Source: Sinonovacula constricta (taxonomy: Eukaryota; Mollusca; Bivalvia; Cardiida; Solecurtidae). From it: a stretch of 64,000 nucleotides of DNA. The DNA is taken from NCBI GenBank assembly GCA_007844125.1, contig CM017556.1, forward strand, positions 81,886,978-81,950,977, written 5' to 3'. The notes beneath the pieces are model-generated. The model searched no databases. It worked only from the letters and a program-made list of their open reading frames with translations, and had not been told where the DNA came from. Below are positions 22,541 through 35,599 of this stretch, piece after piece. Made by a program: the position numbers and the translations under genes. Within the stretch, counting starts at the first letter, position 1. The number at the start of each line of letters is the position of its first letter.

Positions 22541-24615
22541 AACTTAAACCTGCTTGTACAAATATACCATAAAAAGAAACATATTTACAAAACATTTATG
22601 ACAAAGAAAACTTAAAATATTGCCTAAATAGAAAATGTTGTTTGTAGGTTTGTAATATTAATCGACTAGGTCGTGAAAAGAATAAAAACCGTCTCGCGTT
22701 ATGCAATACCTACTGATGATCAATGATGTTGAACTCCGTTTGGTTCCTATCAGGGCACAGACACACTGTTTATAATTTTATAATGAAAAAGTTATATGTT
22801 AAATATTTAAATCTATGTATTGCCATGTTAATGCATTCTAATTTGATATTTCATCATTCTGTTTCGTTCTTGTTCAACCTGTACAAATCTTTCTCGCATT
22901 TGTCAGTAGGTCAGCTTTCATTACGTAATAACTTGTTTTCATAAGGTAGTGCAATACCCCATGTTCCATTATAAGATTATATCTAATGTATTGGAATCGG
23001 TTAATTATTTCAATTTGTACAATGAACCTCGGTAATACTGTATTGCTTCTAGCCATGTGCTATGATGGAAGATTTGTAATACAAAGTTAATTATTTAATA
23101 TGGATAAGTTCATGCTTGACATTGTATTTTGGTTATATTTTATAAAGACATGATTTGTCAACTTCCTCTGTGACAATGATGCCCACTTACTCGTCATTCA
23201 AATCCCAACCTTGGGACTCTTTGTACACTTTATATGAATCCTTTAAGATTTATATCATCATTTGGTAATGTGATCATTCTTATTGATAAACGTAAATAAT
23301 GCTGGATTGTTTATCTTAACCGTTATTAAAGCATTGAATCAGTCAACTACCCAAAAGCATTTGCTATTGTGTTAGTCGGTACACAAATCGAACCGTAAGG
23401 AATTCTCATTGTTTATTTCATAAAATGTCTAACTATTTAATTTCATTTGCTGCTGGCGTTTTATTGAATTGCGTCGTAGAAAAACTAATAACCTGAACAT
23501 GTCCTTTTTCAGAGTCCTTCATACAACCTTGTCCCTACTATATGAGCCAAGGATATCAACGCATGTGAAATCATGACAAAAAGGAAGCTACGCATCTGTC
23601 AAATTGTTGTTTTATGCATAAACAAGTAATGCACTTGATATCGGACTGTTGTCAAATTCCCAAACTGACTTATGCTAACATTTTAGACAATATTTTTTTT
23701 CAAAAAGGCTCATAATAATACCGTAAGCAATACAAGAGACATTGTCTGATCAAACCTCGTAACTTAAGGAGAAAAGACAGGTTCTAAATAATTCGAAATT
23801 TAACAGAGACCCATATATACACTTGCAAATATATTTTATTACTAACAGAAACTTGTATATCACCGTATAGTTGTGTTAAAATACAGACAAGATCCGCATG
23901 AGTTTAACTTTCAGTTACATTAGAATGCGGATTTAATCGAAATCACAATCCGATTTTCCAATATGATTTTATGCCTACACCCTCCCGTTGTCATTACAAA
24001 GTATATTCTGATGTGTTAATTGCGCTCCCTTTTATAATGTTTCATTTACAATATTTATACATTTAAACTTTCGCCTGTGTTGCTGTCATGTTTATAAATA
24101 CTGTCCGCCATCTGTCACAAAAGTCATTTTAAGAATATAATGTACACATTATCGAATGATGTCATCAATAATTTAACCCCAATCAAAGACACACATCTTA
24201 CTATGTATAATACATCACACTCACGCTTAATTAAGTGAGTTACACCAAATGAGCCTTTCGATAAAAACACAACTGCATACTGTACCTTGCTGCTTAATTT
24301 GTACTAGTGCTTTTACACAGTAGTAGATTATTTCGCATTTGAACCTAATTCGTTCATTGGTTTGAAAATTGAAAACAAAATACGATAATAATATAGGTTT
24401 TAGAACATTAACACTCAATGAAATACTACTTATATACATTGAAAAAACGCATATGACTTTAAACTGCCATCAAGTGTTTTGTCAATTTACATCATGATAA
24501 AAACAACAAAAAATAGCAACACCCAAACAAAACTGAATACACAGTAAATTGTTAATAAATTTTAATTTTCGCCTTCATACACCACACACCGCACGTAAAA
24601 AGATAGAACACAATG
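22541..24615. other. AT-rich noncoding segment, copy 1
   Basis: No gene is seen. Bases 22611-22686 and 23736-23961 are missing from copy 2, and copy 2 has ~0.8 kb extra at the equivalent of ~24137. Confidence 0.5.
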
Positions 24616-24815
24616 TTTTAATGAGATCCTCGCTACAAAATCCCAAAACCCAGTAACCAGCCGTTCGTAGTAGTTATGCTAGTGAAGTACACTTGTCTTT
24701 CCTGACAGATTCTCTCTGTATAGTCCAACAAGAGAGGCAAGCCACAGATGCTGAAATGTTTCCTTTACTTAACATAAACAATGGTAGATATATATTTGCT
24801 GTGTTGAGAAGTCGT
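24616..24815 (+). repeat. Third arm copy of the inverted-repeat element, copy 1
   Basis: TTTTAATGAGATCCTC, then CAGCCGTTCGTAGTAGTTATG and AGTGAAGTACAC align to the left arm at 14318-14400 and to the reverse complement of 15980-16055. Copy 2 equivalent: 61698-61895. No inverted partner is seen nearby. Confidence 0.6.
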
Positions 24816-25287
24816 TTTTGCAGTTTGTTTAGCTGAATAATTACAGAGGTACTACGGACATGTATTGCCTTCCGAAGAATATTATACCTTCTAAGCAATT
24901 AGTTTCTACAAGTGGCATCTATTTGAAAAGTTTAACTCGCATACAGAAGAACTATGTGGAATTACGATGAATAACATTATTGGCTGGTTGTACACATGTA
25001 CATGCAAAGATTAGTCACCAATATTTGACAATAAATCCAATAGTCTGAACAAGCACCAATTTATCTATAATAATTTTATATGGAATATAAGCGATTTCGT
25101 ACTTTACCTTTGCTAATAATAAAACTGACATACTACTGTTTTATCTGTTCATATGTTAACATATCTTTACGCATGAGCTAACTTGGCATCATAAGAGGCT
25201 GTTTAACTTTCTCGAGATTTACTTATAATTGGCAAAAACGGGAAGGGTTTACACATTATATTGTATTTGCGAATAAATCTGTAGTTT

Positions 25288-25288
<1 letters not shown>
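24816..25288. other. AT-rich noncoding segment, copy 1
   Basis: No gene or clear repeat is seen. A ~50-bp stretch just before the microsatellite is missing from copy 2. Confidence 0.5.

Positions 25289-25379
<91 letters not shown>
25289..25379. repeat. (TA)n microsatellite, ~45 units, copy 1
   Basis: An uninterrupted TA dinucleotide run. Copy 2 has only ~16 units at 62423-62455, and the two copies stop being collinear for about 1.1 kb on its right side. Confidence 0.98.
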
Positions 25380-25380
<1 letters not shown>

Positions 25381-26496
25381 CTTTTTTAAGCTGCGCGTAC
25401 TTCGTTAATAAAACGGATAAAGGAATAAATATATTGCAATACTTACTTTCTTAGCTTTAAAAGTCTAATTGTTACAGTGCATATATAATAAAAAAAGACG
25501 TTAAATATCGTTTGAAAGAAGACAAGTAATGTTGTATCTTTATATACAACTAAGACATTAAGATATTTAACTCAAGCTTTTTCCTTTCTATAAGTTTAAT
25601 CTAGGTTAAGTGTTGTTTTATTACCTTTCGTTTTCCATGTTTAATCTCTGTTTGTATTAAATAATCCATTCACGAGAGGAATATGTTTAATTTGCAATAC
25701 TCTCTCATTTATATCAGAAACTGATGTAACCATCTTTTAAATTTATCTTTTGAATTTATCTTCACATTCTTTAGATCTGATTACACCAAAAATGCATCGA
25801 GAGATTGTAATTCTGGCTGACGACTTCACGAAAAGGCGATTTTCTGTTCACTTATGTTCTAACTTTGCCTCCAGTAAACGATTTTGTTAGATTTCCCAGA
25901 AATTGGCGGTATAGTTAAGATTAAACTGCTTGAACGGAATCAATTTTAGTTTTCACATTAGATTATAGTCAGGATAATCGAGGATTTTAACAATTAAAGA
26001 CACTTCAAAATGTTCAGACTTATTGTCATGAAGACTTTAAGCTTTTTGTCTTTTCGAGTAAATGACACAATGTCATCACTGTAATAGAATATTTGATTGT
26101 AGTTATATTAATATTATTTGGAAATGTTTGATTTTGTTGAATGCCCCCATGCAGTCACAAAGCCAAGCGACATTCGATATTTTACACGAACAGGAAACCA
26201 GAGGCTGTAAACATTTACGTAATGTGCAAGGAGCATATGCTGTAAACATTTACGTAATGTGCAAGGACCATATGCTACCGGAACGAGACTGTAGATCTGT
26301 ATTGTTCTTATATTGATCTAATTATCACCGAGTTGCGTTCTTTGCTTTATTCAGGTGCATTGCAATTTTAAAATCTCAGAATGAATTGCAAATTTAGGGG
26401 AGAGAGACCTCGTGGACTTCTCCGCATACCAGTTATGACAAAAGATGTCTTCTACAACGAATCTTTAACTTTCTAAAGTGCTTCCTTGTTACACAA
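25380..26496. other. Copy-1-only segment right of the microsatellite
   Basis: In copy 2 the microsatellite is followed directly by sequence matching ~26497, so these ~1.1 kb are present only in copy 1. The segment includes the third member of the 15.1/18.6/26.1-kb repeat family (26040-26340), which implies a deletion in copy 2 rather than an insertion here. Confidence 0.7.
26204..26273 (+). repeat. 35-bp direct tandem duplication
   Basis: Two copies of a 35-bp unit beginning GCTGTAAACATTTACG (26204 and 26239) differ at one base. They lie inside the old repeat block. Copy 2 lacks the region. Confidence 0.9.
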
Positions 26497-27060
26497 TCGT
26501 GGTAATAGTGCAGCAGGTAACTTAAGTACAGTATTTTCAATTTTGATTAAGAAGAAGCATCTCGATGGGTACCCGACAGTTATCGTCGCCGATTTTGAAC
26601 AATAAAGTCGATTACTTTTATGTGGGAGAGATCTTTCAGCAGACCTAATATTCGCCAGTCTAATCAGATATATGCATGTGGTATTTCTTTACAAATGATA
26701 AGGTGATATGATAATAATTGTGACAAAGTGTCATAATTTGTATCGCATTTAACAGTTTTAAGCACATTTAATATGGGATCTAAATTATTGGTTAAATATC
26801 ATTCTTTTTATGTGCCTTCTGCTTCTCGGCATTGAAATAGCATAATTTAGATGGCATTTTTGTATGCCATTTGATATTTTCGAGAAAAGAACAGAACAAG
26901 AAAAACACAATGAATTAATGAGTGGACTACCGCAGCTCACTGATATCGTGAGCCAAATGATTCTTTCGTTTTGTTTCGTTTCTTTCTGATTTACTGGATG
27001 GTAGAAAAATAGAAGCGCTGAAACAGAAAAATAAATAAATATCAACCAAACATTTTTTTG
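26497..27060 (+). repeat. Old repeat block, homologous to 19.1-19.5 and 34.7-35.0 kb
   Basis: The first half matches 19170-19510. The second half, with GCTTCTCGGCATTGAA, ATTAATGAGTGGACTA, TGGTAGAAAA and AAATAAATAT, matches 34740-34990 in order. This gives a three-step chain at about 19474, 26824 and 34742. Confidence 0.65.
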
Positions 27061-27094
27061 TCATTTAATCCGACACAGTTAATATTTTGACGAG

Positions 27095-27860
27095 GAAATC
27101 GTTATTTTTCATGGATCATTTTACGAACAACAAATTGATCGTTCTGTCTCTAGAGTTACACTATAATGAAGAACTATTGCCAACGTGCATGCATATATAT
27201 ATGAATAACTATTTCGTCTCAGAAAAAGTATTACTCTGTCAACTGTAATTAGATTATCATAGTTATTAAAGATATTATTTCACACATTAGTTTTAGCAAT
27301 TTTAATTGCCTACAGAATAGTTACTGACTCTTTGGTGAGGAATTTAAATACTGATTGACACATAATCTAAGAAAACAATATTTATCTGTGTAGCATCCTC
27401 AATACAGAAAGGCGATAACAATTTAGATACTAAAGATAATGTGTAAAGTAATTTTGTTAAATTTTAGATTTCAATAATAATAAGGCATATTATGCCCGCT
27501 GCAAATACACCGCTTACACGTTGTACTTCCAACAACAGAGTTGCTACTTTCAATAAGACTAAATCGATTTTTTTCGGCAAAGTTATCATCTCAAGAAACA
27601 ACAGCAAAATAATCAATCTGCCCCTAGAGTTATGCTAAAAAAAGACCCTTGCCAACGTGCATCTATAAAAATATGTAATGTTTCCTTCCCAGAATAAATA
27701 CTACTCTGTCAACTTTAATAAGTTGCACACATGGTTATTCAACTTGTATTTCACACATTAGTGTGAACAGTTACAATTGCCTTAAGAACTTTTATTGAGT
27801 TTTTGCTGGAGAATTGAAATACTGGTTGTTGTTAATATCTTTGTAGCAATATTCACTTTT
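27095..27860 (+). repeat. Two diverged ~470-bp direct repeats
   Basis: CTAGAGTTA, CCAACGTGCAT, TACTCTGTCAACT, TTTCACACATTAGT and CAATTGCCT-like motifs occur twice in order, for example CAACGTGC at 27181 and 27653. The divergence is considerable. The same pair continues into copy 2 (63100-64000). Confidence 0.65.
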
Positions 27861-27899
27861 GATGATTTAGATACTAAAACTTACATAGGAATGGTAAAT

Positions 27900-28290
27900 A
27901 ATTAACGGGGAATGGCCTGCTTGTCGTTTCTGGGAGATGAGATAGCTGATCCTGAATAACGTTATATTTATTGAGTACTCTCGTTCCGTGCTAACGACTG
28001 GTAACATTATAAGACGTTCAATGGATTAGGTTAAAAGTCTAAATTACTTGTTGTCGAGATATTTAAGTAGACGATGGTTTTTTAGGAAGAGCTTGTTTGT
28101 CCAATCAATTCGTACAGACGTTAGGGACTAGTCGTAACATTCGTTATAGCGTCTGTATATCTAGCAAAAGGGCCATGGGAAGTGTTTTTATTCACATTTG
28201 CACAATGCAAATGGACATCAAACAAGAACGCTATGAAACAATATTTTACTTAAGCAATACTAAGTACACCATATCTACTACATTAACAGT
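27900..28290 (+). repeat. Old repeat block, homologous to 35600-35970
   Basis: CTCGTTCCGTGCTA, GTTGTCGAGATA, GTAGACGAT, CTTGTTTGTCCAATCAAT and TTTGCACAATGC occur in the same order in both blocks, roughly 70% identical by eye and 7.7 kb apart. The 28097-28306 open frame lies here but is not preserved in the partner, so it is not a gene. Confidence 0.75.
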
Positions 28291-30002
28291 GTTGCATAAA
28301 CTATGACTCTATTCTGGTTGAAACCCCTCCAAAGTTAAATGATTTGTTATGTTATCATTTTAAAATTGTAGTCGCAATATATAAGATAAAAACTACACTG
28401 TTTTACCGGCTCATTGAGTAAAGCAGTGGGGTTATCATAAGAGAGTCCAATGATTACAGTCAAGCCAAGACCAACTCATTTGACCTTGCTTGATTAGGTT
28501 TTGTCGATGAAATTATTTCTGGCATTCACAAAATAAAACAAAAACTTACACAAGCTCTCGATGTTTGCACCATTCTTATCATATGCATATAAACAGACTC
28601 TAACTTATACAATATAGGTGAATGTTATTGCTTCAATTGAGATGTTTTTCTAACCATCAATCAAGAGAAAGGCGCGTAATTGTATACACAGCGTAAATAA
28701 TGAGCCTATCGCCGATTAATTTGTTATAAAGTTATTCAACTAACCGTAATCGAGAATATCTCAAAAACCATTACAAAACAATACTCTTAAGGATAGAAAA
28801 AATGCAATATTTAGCCTCATATCGTACTTAATTAATTTGGCATCTTCATATTTAACTCAAGCAAACTCTTTAAATGTGTCGTTCTTCAACATTGTTATTT
28901 GTTTCATTTGTTTCATCAAAATCATTTCATCTCGACTTGTATTTGGTAAATACGATCTGTTTATGTTCGGCATATATGTGATATAGTGATTAACCTGTTA
29001 TCAAATGTGCTTTGATAATAGATGTAAGTTTCATTGACGACAAGTATGGGGTATTAACTAATTAATTAACTTAGTGTGAATTATTTAAAACATAGGTTTA
29101 TCATTTTCATAATTAACTTACTAAAATGTTGGTGTTGTTGTTTCGTGCTAGACTGGATGATGATTAGATATGTAATTTGCCTAAATCGTTTCCAGTCATT
29201 GAATCGGTACTTTTAATGCCTTTAGATGGATTTGTTTGCATAATTTTTCCCAGACGCCTGGTCTTAATTACATCGCTCTTATGCAAAACAAGATAAACGA
29301 TTTATTTACACATAAGTTAAAAGTACAGTTTTACAATTAACCCTCCAATGGAAGCAGACACTGCATCATTTGTCGTTATAGCGTATAATACTGTTCGTAA
29401 ATTTTAGGAGTGAATAAATGACAATTTCACTAGTTTTCAATGCGGGGTTTCTTATTAATTCACTAACATTTAGTTTGAAGATACATTTTATTCTGATTTT
29501 CTTCGATAATACCAGAGAAAATAGTTGGTCCAGAATTAGTTTCGTAACATATCAACATGTATATAACATCACATGAAATATTTGTATTGAATATTTGTAT
29601 TGAATATTGGAAGTGACTTCTCGTTGTATTATGTGAAATGCCACCAGTCCGATAAAATGATAATAAGAATATGAACGATATGTCTTTGCTCTGGATGTGT
29701 GGCATTGTTAACAAAAGCCCTTTTGTTGAAAGCAACATATATCAGGGTAAATAATCCAATTATGTTAAATACTTCATGCTAATTATTAATGGCTATGGTC
29801 TTGAAATGAAAAATGATTTACCAGTTCTTCTATTTGTTTATTCACAAACCGAATAAGTAAACAATTATGAAACAACAATTTCATTGCTATTGTTAGGGTG
29901 TTTTACTAAAACGTTTTCTATTCTAGATTCACTCCATTAAACCTGCTTATAACTAAATGCCCATTTTAATATTCTTGCTTGTTTAAGTACATAAGGATAG
30001 AC
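28291..30002. other. AT-rich noncoding segment
   Basis: No gene or strong repeat is seen. A 13-bp unit is tandemly repeated about twice near 29575-29605. Copy 2 is outside the window. Confidence 0.5.
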
Positions 30003-30348
30003 CGGTCCCAATAGCTCATGTGGTAGAGAGCCGGCATGCGGACCAGAAGGTCGTTGGTCCAAACTCCGGCCGGGTCAAACCAAAAACTCTAAAGTTGGTA
30101 GAAGTGGCTTCCCTCCTAACGCTCGGGGCTAAGGGGACATCATTACACCTGATTCGTCGTTGTCGGTATAAAAGACCAGCCGGGTCCATTCCCTGGGCAC
30201 CTCACAAGTGCCCCTGTGCTATCATGATAGAAATGTCGCTGCACAGGAAAAATGCCGGCAAATCCCAATCCAATCCTACAGAAGGACACTTATTTCCAGG
30301 GTCTCCAGGTCTAAGGAAATCTAACAAAGAAAGAAGCAAAAACAACTA
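30003..30348 (+). mobile_element. tRNA-derived SINE
   Basis: A GC-richer 345-bp insertion starts with a tRNA-like head. TAGCTCATGTGGTAGAG (30012-30028) matches a pol III A box, and GGTCCAAACTCC (30056-30067) is a slightly decayed B box (GGTTCGAATCC consensus). A unique body and an A-rich tail (ACAAAGAAAGAAGCAAAAAC) follow. The layout matches tRNA-derived SINEs common in bivalves. A 109-codon open frame across it is incidental. No clear target duplication was found, and whether copy 2 has it is unknown because the window ends first. Confidence 0.8.
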
Positions 30349-31040
30349 ATTTTAAGAAAAACATTGTTTTATTCGTCAGTGTATCTTCTTAGGCCAATGT
30401 GACGCTGTACAAGATGTAGGATTGGCTGTCAAAGAATAATGGCCTCGTGACCTACAGTGCAGCCATATTTCTGATATCAGTTGGCAACACATTGTTGTAG
30501 AAGCATAATTATGTGATAACGTTGAGGGCAAGTCTGTCTAGAACACATAATGCTGAATTGCTTTTGATATTTTTTGTCAATTTAACGTTCGTTGGCTTTA
30601 TAACGGTATGTGAACATGGCTTTCAGCTAAGGTAAACAACGGAGACTGATTATGACCTGTCCTTAAAAGAGTTTCCACAAATATCGCTTGGCAGTCATGT
30701 GGGGTTAGAAAGAATGTTTGTCGAGCAGTAAATACGTCTAATTTCCAACCTTACAGTCAAAAGTCTAAACATTAAAATAAGTAAAACATGTCACATTTTA
30801 TGCTCATTTTGATCGCTTAACCTCAGACAAAATGAAAGACAAATCATAGTTCATTTTTCATTGTCGAACTTATTCGGAAACATATTCCGTTATAGAGTTT
30901 ATCTCACAAATGTTCCAACGACCCATTCTAGTTTTATCAGCGTCCGTCCGTTTTGTTTCTTTTTCTGTTTGCTTTTCCTTTAGTGTTTGCTTTTACATAG
31001 TCTCGATACAGTTATTGTCATATTGTTAACGTTCACCTTG
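30349..31040. other. AT-rich noncoding segment
   Basis: Nothing recognisable is present except a T/C-rich stretch near 30950-30995. Confidence 0.5.
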
Positions 31041-31165
31041 TTATTTTAAGGGGAAGAAGATCTAGGCTCATGTCTAGATAGACCCACCGGCTGGAATACC
31101 TCACCACATCAAGTTTTCGCCTGGACTGGGACTCAAATTGGACCGCTCGGCCGCAGACGCCCCTT
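31041..31165 (-). mobile_element. tRNA-derived SINE fragment with deleted anticodon region
   Basis: On the minus strand, TGCGGCCGAGCGGTCC (31155-31140) resembles a Ser/Leu-type A box. It is followed almost at once by ATTTGAGTCCCAG (31139-31127), a B-box-like sequence. A real tRNA head has ~35 bases between the boxes, so the middle is missing. The rest is a short unique body. It was probably inactive at insertion or later deleted. Confidence 0.45.
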
Positions 31166-34100
31166 TCTTATTTTTAAAGTTATAAGAGAAAGTCTTCAAT
31201 TTATTGGACCATCGTGTCAAAGGTGATACATAAGCTGATATAAATACGCATGTAAACACAAAAACACTTAAGATGGTACGCCAGTGCAGACGGAACGCAC
31301 CTGGACTTTTCAAACATTGTTGAAAAGAACAAACACGCTTATATTTGTCAGTAAAAGGGCAAATTTATATTACGCGATAACACTTAATATTTAAACTTGT
31401 ATCGCCAAAACAGGAAATTACACGTTCTTTCGGAAATAAGCTGCTAAAATGACGTCTTATTTTCTGGCACCAATGGTTTAACATAATATTGACAGTGCAT
31501 CGAGGTTCTTAATGTAATTCACGAATCGAAGTCGTAGTATGGAACTAACTAAATGTCTTAATAATTCTTCACTTTACTTGAACGTTTAGATCCAATGTTA
31601 ACAAAAATTAAAACTAGTTTTGATTTATAATTTGATTATAGCTTTGTTTTATTTGAATTTAAAATTTTGCATATAATGTGCAGTCGGAATTTGCAGACAA
31701 ATTCAGTGTTGAATAGATGTCCACTTTGATATTTGTCCACCTACTTCGAAAATACTTTTATAAGACACATTTTCAAATAGAAAAGAAAATAATTTCTGTC
31801 GATATTTGAAACATGTATGCGGCTACGATATCAAAGCATTTGCAAACATATGCGATAGTGTACATGATTTAAATAGAAGTATATTTTTAAGATTTTGTTT
31901 TCAGAAACGGAACAAAACGAAGTATCGGCACATAGATGTATAGGAAGTACTGCATTTCTCACTCAAACTACTGATTTACACGTAAAAATGTACACGTATA
32001 TAGACAAATTTCTGTAGTAACATACCACAATTCAATGATATTAATCATAAGTCTTATTTATATTTACCTACTAACACACTACCTTAATTTATAAATGTCG
32101 AACGATCAGCATATTTATATTGTGTAATCAAATTAAAGGCGCTGTTACAACGAAAACTTAATTGGCCTTTTATGTTTAAGATATAGTACGAATACCTGTA
32201 AGGGATATCAACAATTCTTCGATTTGGTGCTCATTAGTAATACATATTACACGCATCTTACATGTGTTTTACCACTGCTTATCGGCCATGAAGAAAGTAG
32301 AAAAAGATGTCATTTCCTAATGTCTAATTATGATTTAGACAGAAAAGTCGTAAAACAATTATCTCAAAACAAAAACATGACACCTCGATAGTCTAACAGT
32401 ACACAACATTATTGCTTTTTATTTTATATTTCTATGTTTTGGATTTCATTGTCAGACAATCTTTTTAGTGGTATAGATGTTATAAAAGTAATATCCGCTA
32501 AAGTAAGTATATTTTTCCTTCCTTTTATTAGAGTTCACCTTTTTTGTATTGAATTATACAACGATTTAAATTAGCAATCATATCATGTGCAATAATATGT
32601 CACCTTTTACGATTATTCCTATTTAACATTCAAAAACAGCCGCTCAAAACCTAATTAAAATCCCATCTATGTAGCATTGCATTTTCTCGTATTATTTTAA
32701 CTACTGATATTGTTATAATTAAAAAAAAGAAGGAAGTGGACAATAATTCATTCTAGTGGTTTAAAACCACTCGATTGTTTAATAATCCAAACGGTCAAGT
32801 ATCATTAAAAACATTGATATGTGAAGTCTACTGTTTAATATTACCGCAGCTGCAAACCATACTTGAATACACATAAACTTTAATTTGTAGCCACTGAAAT
32901 TAATAAGGCTTACTAAAAATAAAACTTATGGTAAAATGTCGATGAAAATAAAATCACGGATAATGTGGCATTCTTAAAAAAGCCTAAATGTCTTAATAAA
33001 CCATTGTATTGTTAGTTTGTACACTTGCCTTCGGTGCTTGTCGGTCATGAATATAATATTTCTTTTTCATACACTATTTCTCTTTTCTGATTAATTATAA
33101 AAGCCATAAACGAGGGTTGAGCTTTCCTTTGACAGGTATGTCTTATTTCATAATCAGGTTCTTTTATTACATTATCGTTTCCATTTAATTCCGATTCTTT
33201 GTAGAAATAAAGGTCAGGTCATTCAGCTACCATGTTAAATATTTGTATTACATCCATCAAAATAGTATGTGTCTTTTTCAATATTCAGTTCAATATTGTT
33301 GTGAAATTATGTATGTGACAAAAGTCTGCTACTTACTAAATAGTCCAATTGTACGTCAGCGGTCGCATAACATGCGGTGTGTTATTTCTATTCCATCCTT
33401 AATTAGCGGGTTAATGCTCCATGGTGTAAGGTGTTTCTGTAAAATCCTACTTTTGTCATTTGGTTGTGTCTTAAAAATCATGGAACATGTAGATAATATT
33501 TAACATAGTCACTTTTAATTGGTGTAAGAAATATAAAACTACTTAATCTAAAGCAAAATGCAACATTACTTCAACTGCAAATTTAAACAAGACATCGATG
33601 ATATAGAAAACGATACGGAGGATATTAACAAAAAGTTATTTTCAAGTATGTTCGACACTCTGATACTAGTGATTCTCTCATTTTTAAAATGATACTTGCT
33701 TATATGATTGATTTTAGGGAACCTTATCAACGATCTCTTTTCTCGCATCAATGTTATGCCCACAAAGATCCACCAAGATTACATGAACAAAGTGTGCCCG
33801 CCTCAAAATGCCTCGCATTCTAAGCAGATCTGTCTAAAAGCATTATTTATTAAAGTAGTTTATATAGAGAATTCATAGATTTACTGACGGGATTATCTCC
33901 TGCCATTGTTATATTTTAAAGTTGTAAATACAAAAGGTTGTAAACCAGAGTTCATGCCATACGTGAATGATAAATTATATATAGAAGAAAATATGTATGG
34001 GTCTTATCATTTAAGTACATTATAATAGTACTTGCACTTGACGCTTAAGGTTGAACATAGTATGCCAAAGCCGGTGAGAGGTGAGATACCAATGCTATTA

Positions 34101-34735
34101 ATTAAAGCTCAAGTTCTAGTTAAATCAATGAAATAAACACATTACGCAAAACTGTGACGACACTAGTTTACATGACAATCGCTATGTGGTAAGCTTTTTT
34201 CTGATTAACAGCTAATTTGAAGAATGCATTTTTTACCGGTTGCCTTTATTCACTTCACTGGAAACTAAATGTTTTTTTGTTTTTGTTTTAACATGTGGTA
34301 GATATTATAAAAACAGCAAGTATAAGTTTCAGGCAAACATAGTTTAACAGGTGTATAGTTAGTGTAATAGCTAGAATAGTTAAACATAGATAGGCAAGCA
34401 CTTAAAATAAACATTCCTTCAAGATAAAGATCTGATTTTTGTACAGATTTTACTGGTTTGTGATACACATGTAGATAATTGAAGCAAAGTAGCTAAGACG
34501 TTTAGTATGAATTACCTTTATTATATAACACATGGGGTATTCTTTCTGTTAAACAAAATGAACATTGTCATTTAATAAGAGAATCATTTAGCCAAGGTTT
34601 CTTTTCAATTTGTCATAATTGTAATACATGTTCTTTGATGTGTTGTTGAGGAAACATTAAATATACTAAGCAGTATTAAGTAGTATAACAAGAAGTAATT
34701 TCTACTAAATAGTTAAAAGTTATTATTCGTATGTG
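31166..34735. other. Long AT-rich noncoding segment
   Basis: No gene, SINE or ordered repeat was recognised on either strand. The longest open frames (33243-33503 plus strand, 33566-33763 minus strand) have no domain features. Confidence 0.5.
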
Positions 34736-35040
34736 GTGTTTGCTTCCCGATAATGAAGAAACTAAACTTAGTTGACAGTTTCAATTAATTAATGAATGGA
34801 CTAAGGCAGCTGTAAGATATACAGAAAACTTTGCATATCAATGGTAAAATGAGTAGAATGTATTATTTTCTCATTCTCTTCTGCATTAATGTCACTGTAT
34901 GGTAGGAAAACAGTAATGTTGGAACAAAGCATTAAATAAATATAAAATTAATTTGGGCATTTATTCCTACATGTACAACTCATTTGATTTATCGACGAGA
35001 AATATATCCTCTTTTTCGACCACTGGATCATCTCACAGAA
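34736..35040 (+). repeat. Old repeat block, homologous to 26815-27115
   Basis: Shared ordered motifs are listed under the partner block. The match ends just before the 35-bp minisatellite, which replaces the 470-bp repeats seen at the partner site. Confidence 0.65.
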
Positions 35041-35082
35041 AGCCAATTAATCAAAATGACTCAAGATCTATTTTGAGATTTT

Positions 35083-35466
35083 GTGATCGCTTGTTATGTT
35101 TATAGACAGACATAACGTGATCTCTTGTAATGTCATATAGATAGACATATTTTGATCACTTGTTATGTTATATAAATAGATATATTGAGATCACTTGTTA
35201 TGTTATACAGATAGACATATAGTGATCGCGTCTTATGTTATATAGTTAGACATATTGTGATCACTTGTTATGTTATACAGATAGACATATAGTGATCGCG
35301 TCTTATGTAATATATATAGAAATATTGTGATCACTTGTTATGTTATATAGATAGACATATTGTGATCGCGTCTTATGTTATATATATAGAAATATTGTGA
35401 TCACTTGTTATGTTATATAGATAGACATATTGTGATCGCGTCTTATTTTATATTGATAGACTTATT
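35083..35466 (+). repeat. 35-bp minisatellite, 11 monomers, with 70-bp higher-order period
   Basis: Ten 35-bp monomers follow one of 34 bp. From the fourth monomer on they alternate strictly between type A (starting G[TA]GATCACTTGTTATG) and type B (GTGATCGCGTCTTAT), giving a 70-bp dimer repeat. Most A monomers begin with the palindrome GTGATCAC. The first three monomers are more diverged, as expected at an array edge. Confidence 0.97.
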
Positions 35467-35599
35467 GCAATTTAACAGATTAATCACAGCAAACACACTT
35501 TTATATAATTCTCTATGTATGTGTATGTAAGCAGCTGTACATGAACGATATCCCATTTTTGTGATTTAGCTAGCGAAATTTACCCCGGAAGGCAAAATA

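Noticed and set aside
30020..30349. 109-codon ORF on the plus strand
   Set aside because: It runs across the tRNA-derived SINE, including its pol III boxes, so the frame is incidental.
35083..35466. CRISPR array
   Set aside because: Monomers are contiguous 35-bp tandem units without unique spacers, and the DNA is animal.
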